From the NCBI GenBank assembly GCA_008508345.1, contig QNGE01000956.1, positions 137,056 to 201,055 on the forward strand: DNA of 64,000 bases, in the 5' to 3' direction. Shown here piece by piece: positions 12,264 through 24,354 of the stretch. The notes beneath the pieces are model-generated. The model ran no database searches and had not been told where the DNA came from. It worked only from the letters and a program-made list of their open reading frames with translations. The translations under genes and the position numbers were made by a program. Source of the DNA: Paragonimus westermani. Lineage: Eukaryota; Platyhelminthes; Trematoda; Plagiorchiida; Troglotrematidae. Within the stretch, counting starts at the first letter, position 1. Every line of letters begins with the position of its first letter.

Positions 12264-12365
12264 CCTTTAGGTGTGTCAACAATACAGGAGCCGGCACGCA
12301 GATCGTCGAGAGAACGAATAGAACCTGAACGCCTTTTGTTACAATTGGAACAACTTTTGCAGTGA

Positions 12366-13150
12366 TCTCTGACCAATAGACACATTGTGTTTCTGTTATT
12401 TCATCTTATGTGAAATTATATCGTCATCTAAAATTTTGAGGCTGACTGAAATTATCATGTCTTTTAGGAGAGCCATTTTTAAGCCTTCCCTGCCTCAGAA
12501 CAACCAGTCCTCTGTGTGATGTCAAAAATGATTTGGGCAACACAGGTAGTCGACCATAATCGTTTTCACATACTTAGTTTGTAAGCTTGACTAGTTAGAC
12601 CACAAGAACTGATCGCTTGCAACGTCTTACACCTATTGTGCATGCCCCAATCGAATGGTTTAATGTGTGTGGTAGCTTGAATCACAAGCCCGGTGAAATT
12701 TACCAGTAGGCTAATCACCGTAAGCTACATTCACCTCCCTCGGTCTCAAACCTTGACTAGGTATGAGGTTAGCATTTGAACAGCTTCAGGGATATGAGGC
12801 ATAATCAAGTGTGACTAAATTGTATTCGAAGTGAGGAAAGTTATTAAATCAGCAAAGCGAGTACTGCAAAGAAAGTGTATTGTTGACGTTACAACATGTC
12901 GACATCCTATTTTCGTCTGTTTGGCCACGACCATACAGATTTTTAAATTTAATTTCCATTTCCCAATTTTTCTCTAAACCATGGTCGATTTGATGTGGAT
13001 TTACGAACCATTGACGTGTTGTTTTCGATTAGTTTGAAAATGCAACCTAAGTACATCTTCCACGTTTATTCAACTGATTTAAGCAACAACTCCGAATGCA
13101 TATTTACCGATAACAATCACGTCTTTACTCTCTCTCCTCTCTCACTTTAG
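12366..13150. other. FBXL16: Upstream of FBXL16 first visible exon; splice acceptor at its end
   Basis: No gene recognised. It ends in a pyrimidine tract (tctctcctctctcactttag) directly before 13151, a good 3' splice site, so most of this stretch is probably intron with a 5' UTR exon further upstream. No promoter is recognisable. Confidence 0.55.
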
Positions 13151-15318
13151 GTGATGGCGTCATTTGCCAAAGTGTGCATCGATCTATCTAACAACTTGAA
13201 AAATTTCCGCTTCACCAAATCCTCTACGCCAAACGTGGCTCCGGTGAACCACAAAATTCCAACTGTCAATCCGAACCCATTCACAGTCGACAGCACAGGC
13301 ACTGATGCGACTGCAATCAGGAATGATCCGGGACGTACAAACAGTAATTCATTTCAAGCTCACGCAGTAGTGACCAACATAAAAACAGCTCCACCAATGC
13401 CTCCTAGAACTGAATGTCCACCGAGTGGAAAAAGCCCGAACACAGATTCCAAATTTGTCTCCAATCTGGCATTCCCGAGTGCACAAATGCACATTGCCAA
13501 TACACAAATGGCGCTGGACAGTACTGTTCATAACTGTGACAACCGTACCACTCTACAGGATCCCTCGACATTAAAAACTTCGCAGATGAACACTGGCAAT
13601 GGTGTTTGCCAAACCACCAACCACCAGTCACGTGTCAATGCTCTCTCATGTATCAATCAGATATCCAATAAGTCCTCCGTCAATCACATTGCAGCAGAGA
13701 AGCCAATGGGCGAAACTGTGCGATGCAACGTGAGGCCGACACCTTCACCTACCATGGCTCACCGGGTTGCAATGCTGACACGCGCCTGCGCCCACACCCA
13801 CGAGGTGAATAGTATATCCTCCACTGAATCTCCACGGGACCGTAGCAACCATAATTCTGCCAGTTCGTCACCTCTGCCAACCTGTCGTGGGAGCACTGTG
13901 GCAGCAATCAAACAGCGTTTACTCAGTCAAGGTCTCAAGTTAGACCTGGACATGCCAGTAAGGAAATTCCGGCGAACACGCTATCGTGACCGAATACGTC
14001 GACTAGCACGCGGTCGAACGTTGGCTGTTTGTGGTATGTGGCAAGACGAATCGGTGTTGGAAAACATTTTCACTAACCTATCTGGCAGTGAGTTGTTAGC
14101 CGTTTGTGGAGTATGCAAAAACTGGTTTCGTATAATATCGCGGCATGCGTTTTGGGATCGAGTCGCCATTCGTCTGGATATTAAATCAATCTTGGGCGAA
14201 CAATCAACCAGCGTAATCAACGTCGGAACGCCGAATGATATCCACCTAAACTTGGAGTATAAACTTGCCCAACGGTTGCAAGTCGGTATGCGTCGCCACA
14301 TCAGCGCATTATTAGTGTCGCATTTACCCGATCGATATGCGCCTTGTTTGAGAAACGCATTGGCCACCTCACTAACTAATCCGCCATCCCAGTATCCAGC
14401 CAGTTCAATGAACTCGTCTACAACCTTGTCATCTTCGTTCATTCGGCCCCTTTTGGTTAATCTTCAGCCAGCTCCAAATTCCTATAAGAGACCTTCGATT
14501 CCCCAGATAGCTGCCGTGAACTGCCCCAGTACCGAGACCAAAACTATGCTGCCTCCGTCGCAACTGATGACACATTCTACGGGGGAGGTGCATGTAACCG
14601 AATCCGAGAGAAACCATTCCCTTTTGTCATTCTTTTTTTCATCCTTATCTTCAAATATAATACCATCCGGGTCGAATGATTTACAGCAGACTATCTATCC
14701 AAGAGTTGATTCACATATGCCGTTTGAGTTAACTGTCAAACCCACAAGCATGCCTCCGTTTACTGAGCTGATTCTTCGAGGCTGTTCCATTGTGGATGGT
14801 AATTTGGAACAAATAATTCGATTACTAAGCGGTCTTCGCAGCCTGGAGCTGCAGTGCTGTAACGAGCTGTCTGAACTGGCCCTCTGGACGTGTCTACCAT
14901 CGTCAGTGAACAAACTGAGTATCTTTGACTGCATCAACATCTCGGATGAGAGTCTGGGTGCTGTGGCTCAACTGTTGCCCGAATTGCGCCAATTCACATT
15001 GCAGGCGTACCACGTATCTGATTCGGCTCTCAGTTATTTCAGTCCGAAGCAACGTGAAACGCTTCGGACGGTACAACTGATTCAATGTATGGATGTCACC
15101 AACCAAGGCGTGATCAATCTGGTATTTGCATTACCCAACTTGACGGAGTTAAGTTTGAGCGGGTGCACGAATGTGACGGATGAGTGTTTGGATGCGATAT
15201 GCGAGAACTTGAAAGGATTGTCCCATTTAAATCTGTCCTGGTGTTCGAAAATCACCGACAACGGACTTGAATATGTGTCACGTTCGATGCCAGCACTGCG
15301 GAAACTCACATTGGACCG
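13151..15318 (+). CDS. FBXL16: FBXL16 orthologue, large exon: N-terminal extension, F-box and first LRRs
   Basis: F-box and leucine-rich-repeat protein. Mammalian FBXL16 is reported to work mainly through PP2A-B55alpha binding rather than as a classical SCF receptor, and whether this holds in flukes is unknown. I start at the ATG at 13154; an acceptor AG ends at 13150, so an upstream exon could add residues. Residues 1-295 are Ser/Thr/Asn/Pro-rich low complexity with no vertebrate counterpart. The F-box is at about 296-345 (LENIFTNLSGSELLAVCGVC, then KNWF and HAFWDRV). LRRs begin at about residue 536 (ELILRGCSIVDGN, LSLSGCTNVTDECLDAI, LNLSWCSKITDNGLEYV), matching vertebrate FBXL16 repeat by repeat, including SLQAYHV-type and DCIN-type segments. 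The exon ends LTLD-CG|gtaagt, leaving two bases of an Arg codon. The full product is about 820 residues against 479 in human. Confidence 0.93.
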
Positions 15319-16982
15319 GTAAGTCGGGGAGAGTTAAACCGTAACTCCTATGCGCAGAAAAAGGGCACCTAGAGTAATTTGAAAATTTGCACACGCAAAA
15401 TGTGTTCATCATAGTTTTGCATTTCTTGAATTCCTTGATACATATAGCCCTTCTGTTTTGTAGCGTCTTTTTTAAGAGATATGAAAATCAAGGCACAGAC
15501 AAACTTAAGTCTGTGGGAGCCACGCGTAGTAGCCAAGTTGCACTACTCTCTGGCGGATATGTGCAAGAAGTTGACTTGTGTCTCTAATTCAACCCTGTTT
15601 TATACCATATTTTGCAATCAAGATATGGCATAGATGTTTCGCTGTTACGCAGTTACAGGTAAATAATTCATCCAGCTTCTAATAGATACCACGGACCTGC
15701 TGATGGTAATGATGGAACATTTTGGTTGGTTATTGTCTATTCGATAAGTTTTTGTGTCATTCACACAATACCTTCCGATTACCTCGTGCCGTTTGTAATT
15801 TTGAATTTTTCGAACACTGCTCCTGGGTGTGGCTGTTCTCTCTCTGGTTGTTGTGCAGAAGGTGAACGCACGACCGTAGGATAAGGGCTAATCATCTGGT
15901 ATGGTTTCAAAGTGCAGTCAGCAGATTTATAACTAGCTTGATCTGACTGACGTAGGTGACAGCGTGAACTTTAGAAGGTCGCCGCCCAGATGTCAGCTAA
16001 GGCCATCTCATCGCCCCCAAGCCGTGACGACTTGAGCGAACACGATTAGATCACACCAGTCGCGGGCCCAGTTACAAAAACTACATTCAAACATCTGAAT
16101 TCCCTTAGTACTCACCATCATAGCTACTAACTTTTGCATGAATTACAACGAACTAATGCTGACAGATGCTTCGGGCAGATTTTTTCTTGTAAACCAATAG
16201 AGGCTTATGTATTAACCGCTTAGATCAGTAGGTACCTGCTAGCTGTGAGAATGACAGGTTTCTCGAAAACACGTTCCGAACTGGCTTTTTCTTAATTCAT
16301 CACTAGGTTAGATTTCATATGAAAAAAGGGTTCCGGGAATCCGTTGATAGGAGTAATGAACAATTTCCAGTTAAGCATTAGTAATCAGCCAAGCGTAGAA
16401 TAACGCTAGCCCCACGAAAAAAGTGAAACGACTAGGTAGTTATCAAAATATGCGACATCGCTGACCAGCTTCGAAAGAACAGTCAACAGAGCGGTAGGGT
16501 GTTGATTATTGATTACACAGATATGATGTACTGATGCAGCCTTTAAAGCTTAAAAGGCTAATGAAGCGTGGACTTTTATCGTACGTATCGAAGTCACGCT
16601 TGGATTCTGTTAACCATTTATTGATTCAGGTTTAGAGCCCAAATCGTTCTTCTACATCGGTCTGGACGTCCTATCAGTATCTCAGCCTACACACAATCGT
16701 GAACACTCACAACACAGTTAATTCCATACTGCATTGACCGTCTCGCAGTACAAACCGCGTCACCCTATCTACTGTATACAGGAGGGTGGATAAGCGAAAG
16801 CATGTTACTGATGGCTGTCCTATCACACCTAGCTCTCAGACCCTTCCTGACTCCTATTTCTGACGAATACACTACAGGTCCCAAAATAGATATAACTAAC
16901 CACAGTAACACTGTGCCGCTGAGTCCCATCTCTTTCCAATCAGCTTCAGGCCTTCCTTGGTCCCTTGCTTAGACCTAGAATG
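15319..16982 (+). other. FBXL16: FBXL16 intron 1, first part
   Basis: Begins with canonical donor GTAAGT at 15319. No gene or repeat recognised before the LINE-B arm at 16983. The last ~50 bases may be LINE-B 5' UTR. Confidence 0.7.
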
Positions 16983-18218
16983 CGAATTAACATGCGTGCT
17001 TTCAAAGTTCGCACTCTCAAACACCTAAGTCAACAGGCGACTCTCGCATGAACGTTAAACTCCTTGAGTGTCAATGTTTGCTTCATTAGAGAGACTGCAA
17101 TCCAGGACAGTAATCAACGTATCCAACTGACAGCACTCGCATTTTCTATCCGATACAGATTACACACTTCGTTGACTTCACGGCCACCGTTAAGGGTCAG
17201 GCCGGAGTAGACATAGTTCTCAACACGACAGCCGCAGCCACATTGATAGATTGGATTCCTGTCAACAGCGGACTTTGTGCCATCTGTTTGGCAGGTTCCG
17301 TTAAGGCCAGCTCTAGGCGAAATACTCTCAGAACTGTTTTTCAATGTACCTACTTACGCTCCTACTGACTACAGTGACGACGGTGTCAAGGACGCCTTTC
17401 ACTCGGATCTGGCAGCTCTCCTTCGGTCGACACGTGGCTCTGATATAGTCCTTCGGGATAGACACAAACACCCAGATTGGCCGCTCTGATGAGGCCGTGT
17501 CGTTTAGGTGGCAGATTTGGGATAATACCACATTGGTCGTATAGTGACGGGAGATTGTTGCAGCTGTGCGCTGAGCATATGCTATTTTCAGCCAGCACTA
17601 GCTTTAGACACCATGCAAACCGTTGTTTTACTTGACGGCCCCCTCCAAACCAGGCCTGATCACAGATACACCACATATCTGATAGTTATCGGTGGTGTGG
17701 TTCGATTCGGAATTATCGTTCTATTGAGAGCTTTATTATTGGGATCACTTGTCGATACACTGTCGTTTTGCTCATATTTTTACTAGGCGACGACTCCACT
17801 GACACCAACGACAGGTGGTTGAGAAACTGGCTATCTGGTCGGTGACACACAAGCACCAAGCCAGCTTAAAAATCAGGCTCAGTAGTTTCCACTCCAAAGG
17901 TTCCAATAGCTGTTGTACCCAGATCTCAAAAGCCCATAGGGAAGCAGGTATAATAGCATGTGACAAGGGGTACATGGGTTGAACAGATACTGGATCTCGG
18001 AAGAATCCGTGGTGTTGTTAGAAGCTAGATGAAACATTATTCCCGGCAGTTCATAGAACCAGTCTATGAGAAATATCCGTCTGAAGTTGAAACGAAGCCA
18101 AAGGACTGATTGTGAGTTTTGGTCAATGGGGACAGTTAGGGAAAAGCACACCGAGTTTGCTCCAGGGATCAACGGCTGACAATTCGAAGTTGTCCGTGCC
18201 ACTCGTCCTGAGCCTCAG
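16983..18218 (+). mobile_element. LINE-B 5' half, AP-endonuclease domain (+ orientation copy)
   Basis: Starts at the LINE endonuclease N-terminus (MRAFKVRTLKHLSQQATLA, family NVGAFNVRTLKQVGQQ) and continues through IDWIPVNSGLCAICL near 17255, YAPTDYSDDGVKDAFHSDLA near 17360 and GRLLQLCAEHMLFSAST near 17550, with frame changes. The pre-RT linker runs to about 18215. It then abuts a LINE-B 3' tail in the opposite orientation instead of its own RT. Confidence 0.85.
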
Positions 18219-18803
18219 TTTGTCATCATCACTATCATCAAAGAAAGGAACATATCGGTGGTTCACACTGACGCTCAACTGCCATACAAACACGAAGAAG
18301 AAAAAAGCAAAACTTATATAGAAAGAGAGAAGAAAAAAGAAGGGGATGGGAGAAGACCGAACTACTAAAAATAGCTACGTTTACATTCATACCTTCAACA
18401 GCAATGTGCCTACAACTTGCAAACAAACAACCGACCTGTAAGTGAAAGTAAGATGTCATCATCAAGACGGATGCTTTCATACGACCCTCAATGCCCAGCA
18501 TCATTAAGTGCACTCACTTTACAGACAACTCGGACAAACAACGATAACACTCACGCCACCCAACCCGATTATCCGCCATCTCACTCAAAGTCTCTAGCCA
18601 CCGGCTCTGTGAGTTGTGAGGTCCCCAGTCCGGAGAACGAACCCGATCTACAGTGCCCAACCTCTTCGTGAACGACTTTGCTTGTCTATGCCAAGTCATC
18701 ATCTGTCTACGTCGCACCTTGCGTCAATCAGCTGCAGCGTCGTCAAAGAGAACTCGGTATGGCAGGCGACTAACTCGCATCCTCAGTGCGTGACCTAACC
18801 ATC
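16983..18803. repeat. Left arm of ~1.8 kb inverted repeat
   Basis: Reverse complement of about 20241-22060 (coordinates sum to 39043). The arms appear identical wherever I compared them, except about three mismatches in the innermost ~25 bases near 18776-18803. The outer end of the partner arm falls exactly on the single n at 22061. Confidence 0.95.
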
Positions 18804-20244
18804 TTAGCCTGCGAAAATGTGACGAGTGAATGAAAGAATTCACTTGACAATGGGTACCCGACACCCGCTTCCTAATCACCTCGTTGCTTACTCGTTGGGA
18901 CCACCAGGTACGAGTGATCGAACACAAACATCGACGGTCGAATACTTGAAGACGGTTCATGGCCAAGTTTTGCTAACGTAAAGTAACACAGCCCCCACTG
19001 TTATCTGATGTACGCGACCCTTAAGCTTCAGAGAGATATCTCTCTATCACCATAGGCGTCCTAGATTAGCGAACACCACCATAGCCTTAGATATATGCAC
19101 TTCTGCTTCATTCCCTACACCTCCGCCGCCGCCGGTGCACATTTCCAGCTACACAAATCGGTCAACAATCTCCATAACTTCATCATCTAACAATAAATCC
19201 ACGTAATCACAGCAATCTTGGAGAACCACTTTGTATTTTAAGGCTGTAAAGTGCACTCCGGGGTACTTATCACAGCGCGAAGTAGCGTCTAACATCGTTC
19301 GTGCTGTATGAAACGTGTGAAACAATAACACCTTGTCATTGGCATAATCAAAGTTAGTCAGTCTTTCACCAGGTAGGAGGTCCACGCCGGCATCTTGTGA
19401 GTGCCGGAGATAGTCGTCTAATGTACCGTCCATCACAAAATCAAAGGACAATTTTGAAAGTGGACAACCTTGACGCACGCCGCTCATGGTGTTCAAACTG
19501 TCAGACCGCTCACCGTAAACCTTACCCTAAGTTGAATTATGAGAATAAATCGGCGACAGCATGTTCCTACTTGGTCGGTACGCCCCTACGTTCAAGCGAC
19601 TTCAAAAGTGCAGACCGATTCATTGAATCGAACGCACCCTTATGGTCGAGAAGTACGGCAGTTGTTGGCCGGCGGTACACATGACGCTGGTCCAGAATTC
19701 GACGAAGAGTAAAAATGTGATCTATACATCCCCACCCAGGAGGGAACCCCACATGTTCTTCTCTAACGTTTGCCTCCCCAGCTGCAGTGAGTCGACGAAG
19801 TAATGGAAGTCAGAACACTAGTAATGACTGATGTCAAACCAACACTCTTATAGTATTCTCAAGAATCCATGACACCTTTCTTGAATATAGAAACTATTAT
19901 CGAGTGATTCCAACACAGACGTGCACACAAGTTGAAACCACTGAGTCAAAAGCTGTATTAACGACTGTCCACCTTCTTTGTAAAGTGTCGGCATGATGTC
20001 ATCTGGACCAGTAGCCTTGTTACATTTGAGAACCGAAATGCAACTATCGACCTGTCTCAGTGGGTGATTCCAAATGTGCTTACCACTGTGCTGGATTACA
20101 AGTTAGTGGCGGTAACACGGTAGAATCAGGAGGCCAGCTGAATTGGCCCTCAAAATGTTGCACCCACCGCTCTAGACTTTTGGACTTACTATAGATGAGC
20201 GTGCCATCTGTCTCGCTGATAGGTTCACTGACAGAGAGAGAGAG
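18220..20244 (-). mobile_element. LINE-B RT, C-terminus and 3' UTR (- orientation)
   Basis: Read on -: pre-RT linker SVSEPISETDGTLIYSKSKS near 20230, KCNKATGPDDIMPTLY near 20025, PGWGCIDHIFTLRRILDQRH near 19745, TAVLLDHKGAFDSMNRSALL near 19660, SGVRQGCPLSKLSFDFVMD near 19480, DYANDKVLLF near 19345, WLGHALRMRVSRLPYRV near 18810, then the C-terminus ending LSELSVK-stop at 18514 and the 3' UTR to 18220. The YADD box is YAND, so the polymerase is dead. Several stops break the frame between motifs. Confidence 0.88.
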
Positions 20245-20824
20245 TTAAGTCACGTACTGAGGGTGCGAGTTAGTCGCCTGCCATACCGAGTTCTCTTTGA
20301 CGACGCTGCAGCTGATTGACGCAAGGTGCGACGTAGACAGATGATGACTTGGCATAGACAAGCAAAGTCGTTCACGAAGAGGTTGGGCACTGTAGATCGG
20401 GTTCGTTCTCCGGACTGGGGACCTCACAACTCACAGAGCCGGTGGCTAGAGACTTTGAGTGAGATGGCGGATAATCGGGTTGGGTGGCGTGAGTGTTATC
20501 GTTGTTTGTCCGAGTTGTCTGTAAAGTGAGTGCACTTAATGATGCTGGGCATTGAGGGTCGTATGAAAGCATCCGTCTTGATGATGACATCTTACTTTCA
20601 CTTACAGGTCGGTTGTTTGTTTGCAAGTTGTAGGCACATTGCTGTTGAAGGTATGAATGTAAACGTAGCTATTTTTAGTAGTTCGGTCTTCTCCCATCCC
20701 CTTCTTTTTTCTTCTCTCTTTCTATATAAGTTTTGCTTTTTTCTTCTTCGTGTTTGTATGGCAGTTGAGCGTCAGTGTGAACCACCGATATGTTCCTTTC
20801 TTTGATGATAGTGATGATGACAAA
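20245..20824 (+). mobile_element. LINE-B C-terminus and 3' UTR, truncated (+ orientation)
   Basis: Begins abruptly inside the LINE-B C-terminal domain (LRVRVSRLPYRV) and ends after the 3' UTR with a GATGATAGTGATGATGA tail. It separates the - strand endonuclease half (20826-22060) from the - strand RT half (20244-18220), as a nested inverted insertion would. Its first ~25 bases differ at about three positions from the corresponding LINE copy at 18776-18803, after which the two are the same. Confidence 0.85.
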
Positions 20825-20825
20825 C

Positions 20826-22060
20826 TGAGGCTCAGGACGAGTGGCACGGACAACTTCGAATTGTCAGCCGTTGATCCCTGGAGCAAACTCGGTGTGCTTT
20901 TCCCTAACTGTCCCCATTGACCAAAACTCACAATCAGTCCTTTGGCTTCGTTTCAACTTCAGACGGATATTTCTCATAGACTGGTTCTATGAACTGCCGG
21001 GAATAATGTTTCATCTAGCTTCTAACAACACCACGGATTCTTCCGAGATCCAGTATCTGTTCAACCCATGTACCCCTTGTCACATGCTATTATACCTGCT
21101 TCCCTATGGGCTTTTGAGATCTGGGTACAACAGCTATTGGAACCTTTGGAGTGGAAACTACTGAGCCTGATTTTTAAGCTGGCTTGGTGCTTGTGTGTCA
21201 CCGACCAGATAGCCAGTTTCTCAACCACCTGTCGTTGGTGTCAGTGGAGTCGTCGCCTAGTAAAAATATGAGCAAAACGACAGTGTATCGACAAGTGATC
21301 CCAATAATAAAGCTCTCAATAGAACGATAATTCCGAATCGAACCACACCACCGATAACTATCAGATATGTGGTGTATCTGTGATCAGGCCTGGTTTGGAG
21401 GGGGCCGTCAAGTAAAACAACGGTTTGCATGGTGTCTAAAGCTAGTGCTGGCTGAAAATAGCATATGCTCAGCGCACAGCTGCAACAATCTCCCGTCACT
21501 ATACGACCAATGTGGTATTATCCCAAATCTGCCACCTAAACGACACGGCCTCATCAGAGCGGCCAATCTGGGTGTTTGTGTCTATCCCGAAGGACTATAT
21601 CAGAGCCACGTGTCGACCGAAGGAGAGCTGCCAGATCCGAGTGAAAGGCGTCCTTGACACCGTCGTCACTGTAGTCAGTAGGAGCGTAAGTAGGTACATT
21701 GAAAAACAGTTCTGAGAGTATTTCGCCTAGAGCTGGCCTTAACGGAACCTGCCAAACAGATGGCACAAAGTCCGCTGTTGACAGGAATCCAATCTATCAA
21801 TGTGGCTGCGGCTGTCGTGTTGAGAACTATGTCTACTCCGGCCTGACCCTTAACGGTGGCCGTGAAGTCAACGAAGTGTGTAATCTGTATCGGATAGAAA
21901 ATGCGAGTGCTGTCAGTTGGATACGTTGATTACTGTCCTGGATTGCAGTCTCTCTAATGAAGCAAACATTGACACTCAAGGAGTTTAACGTTCATGCGAG
22001 AGTCGCCTGTTGACTTAGGTGTTTGAGAGTGCGAACTTTGAAAGCACGCATGTTAATTCG
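20826..22060 (-). mobile_element. LINE-B 5' half, AP-endonuclease domain (- orientation)
   Basis: Mirror of 16983-18218. Together with 20244-18220 it reads in the correct order as one - strand LINE-B (endonuclease, linker, RT, C-terminus, 3' UTR), interrupted by the + tail at 20245-20824. Its endonuclease start lies at the contig junction n. Confidence 0.85.
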
Positions 22061-22061
22061 N
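22061..22061. other. Single n: assembly join
   Basis: Ambiguous base exactly at the outer end of the right inverted-repeat arm and at the start of the LINE-B endonuclease frame. It suggests a contig join of unknown size. Confidence 0.85.
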
Positions 22062-24205
22062 CGAGTGCAAAGTGATAGTCGGTGCTGAACATTTTGATGC
22101 CGAACGTCTTTACCGTCTATTGTGATGGAATAAGGCAACCTGGCTCAATTGTAATATGTGATTCGGTCAGCACCAGACCCATTTTATGAACTGCTGCGCC
22201 CCACTGCTGAACGGTACAATCGTCACTCGGCTAAGGTGTTCTGTGTCTAGACTTTTTCTCTCTCACTACTAATTTCCAGTTCCATGAAGCGCGTTCAGTT
22301 CTACACGCAGATCAATCGGCAAATTCATGTGAGTGATAGAGATACCTGACTCCCTCTTTTCTTAAACAATCCATTTTGAGTCGATGTGGATAGATGAATA
22401 AAGAATGACCCGGTATATCTTGATCACAATACTCTGAAGCCTATTGGTACATGACGATGGAGGGAGGATAGACTTGATACCAATTGAATACCGCATTCAA
22501 ATGCATGACATCTTTGTGACCATATTAATAGACAACAGTTTTTCGTATCAAGTTCATAGCGCATTGTTGTTTAGATGTCTGTTTTCGTTTCTCTGATCAG
22601 CGGTGCTTGATTTGTTGGCGAGTATCATGTAACCCTCGGTGCCCGTTCGAGAGCAGCCAGTTTCGTTACTTAAGTAGTGCGCTAACTGGACAATATGCAA
22701 AACCTAACCCATTTAATGAAAGTAAAATTTCGTGATGGGACAGACACAGAACATCTTAATAGCGACTGTAACCATCACCAAGGTTATACCGCAATTCATA
22801 GCGTAAGTCCGATGTCGGCCGGACCACATATAATCACTTAACCAGATCACCGTAATTCATCACGAGAGATGGCAAAGACGCTCGACAGCGACAGAACCGA
22901 GTGTCACTCCACACGACGTTTCTCCCCTCGCGATACTTTGCTATTTCTCGAGCGGTGTGTCGTCGAACTTAAATCCCTCATTCTGGCTGGCGATATATAA
23001 GCACTACTAAGTGTTACTTGGTATTGGTGGGGACAGAATGGGGAACATATTGGGGACAAAACTCAGCGCGTGAAACAAGCAATCCAACGCGTCTTCGCAA
23101 TATTTATTCGACTGCTGTTCCGAGTAATGCTCACAATTAGTAACACCCAGATGCACTGCTGGTATTCAGTCATTTGTGTGCATCACTTAATCTCGTTCGG
23201 TCACACCAAGCCACAGTAAGCAAAAAGATGTTCAACGGTACACCTGTTCGTATCGGCAAACAGACTGCTGTCTATCATCATTTATCCTGACCTATGACAA
23301 CGTTGATATGAACGGTTGTTCGGGTAATTTTTAACAAACATCCTGACTGAAAGGAAACCAGAGTTTTCACACGGGACTTCTTTCAACATTTAAGATAATT
23401 TATAAGGCTATTCAAACTCACGATAGCCCATGATAATCGTTTCCTGATATCGGTGAGAAGCCAGGACAAATTGAGAACTAGTACCAAGTGAGTGTCATTA
23501 ACAGCATGGATGTGAAGAGTTGGTCAAGTCCAATTTGAAGTTGGTGGAACAGTAGTCAACGAGACGGCAAAATGTGCATCACAGTCCTATCAACAATATT
23601 AGTGAGGATATGCACCACCGAACTTTATCGAAAAAGCGAAACCCACGTCAGGCACTTTTCTGGAGTTACGTCCAGCAGACCCATAGGGATGCAATCAAAT
23701 GAGGGATATTTAGGTACTTTCCCGATAGATTCTCAGCGTCACTGTGTCGAGCTCGGCAAGTTAACAGACTATATAATTTGTAATTTATGTAAATTACTGA
23801 TGGAAACTGTCCAGAAAACACTGTTGACGGTCTGTATCATGTTCTAAAGAAATCTTATTTTAAACCGACTAACTGGTAACCAATGACAGGCCCAAGTTGG
23901 TCATTGTATTGACCGGTTTGCAGTGTACAAGACTGAGCACGAGCTAATCAGAACCCGTGAGTGGTGCCTGATCCGATATTTGTCACATACCTAAGGTGAT
24001 TTACTGTCAATGGCGGTAAAATTGCCTCCTGGAAATAATGTCCAGAAAACCTTTCTGGTTGGCATTCCATCAACTAAAGTCATTTAGAAGAGCACATGTG
24101 AGACTGAAGGTGCGTCACAGAAGACGCATGGTCTGTTGTCACCTTCATTCGCTTGTCTGTACTGACCCAATTTCTCCACTCCTGTCCCAAACCACCCTTC
24201 TACAG
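22062..24205 (+). other. FBXL16: FBXL16 intron 1, last part
   Basis: No gene recognised. The - strand of 22070-22240 weakly resembles a LINE RT C-terminal segment (SITIDGKDVRHQNVQH) and is not firmly supported. It ends in a good acceptor (cacccttctacag) before 24206. Confidence 0.5.
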
Positions 24206-24354
24206 ATGTGTAACCATCACAGATATCGGTCTGAGCTACTTGTCTACCAAATCCGTTCTGCAACACCTTAGTCTTCGTTGGTGCAGCAACCTATCAGATG
24301 GGATTATGCCTCACTTGCTCGGAATGACTGGATTAACCTACTTGAGCCTGGCAG
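24206..24354 (+). CDS. FBXL16: FBXL16, second visible coding exon (LRRs)
   Basis: 149 bp between the acceptor ctacag and the donor gtatgt. Its first base completes the Arg codon left open by the previous exon, giving DRCVTITDIGLSYLST, then LQHLSLRWCSNLSDGIMPHL and YLSLAG. This aligns without gaps to the vertebrate LRR segment of DRCVRITDTGLSYLST type. It ends with one base of a Gly codon. Confidence 0.95.

Larger units (their letters stand above)
9595..12365 (-). mobile_element. Ty3/Gypsy LTR retrotransposon fossil, gag to integrase
   Basis: The - strand domain order is gag with CCHC knuckle, aspartic protease, RT, RNase H, linker and integrase start, which is the Ty3/Gypsy order. The 5' end of gag, most of the integrase and both LTRs were not found. 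At least five stops and one frameshift break the reading frame, so it is an old inactive copy. Parts are annotated separately. Confidence 0.9.
20241..22060. repeat. Right arm of ~1.8 kb inverted repeat
   Basis: Mirror of 16983-18803 with a ~1.44 kb loop between the arms. It terminates at the n at 22061. Confidence 0.95.

Noticed and set aside
15318..15322. The in-frame TAA at 15320-15322 as the end of the FBXL16 protein
   Set aside because: It lies inside the intron: GTAAGT is a perfect donor and the next exon restores the LRR alignment in phase.
17114..17344. - strand frame (and its mirror at 21699-21929 on +) as a small gene
   Set aside because: It is the antisense of the LINE-B endonuclease domain, whose motifs read on the other strand.
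22070..22240. LINE RT C-terminal piece on - after the n
   Set aside because: One nine-residue resemblance (SITIDGKDV) is not enough without YLGS or YADD nearby.
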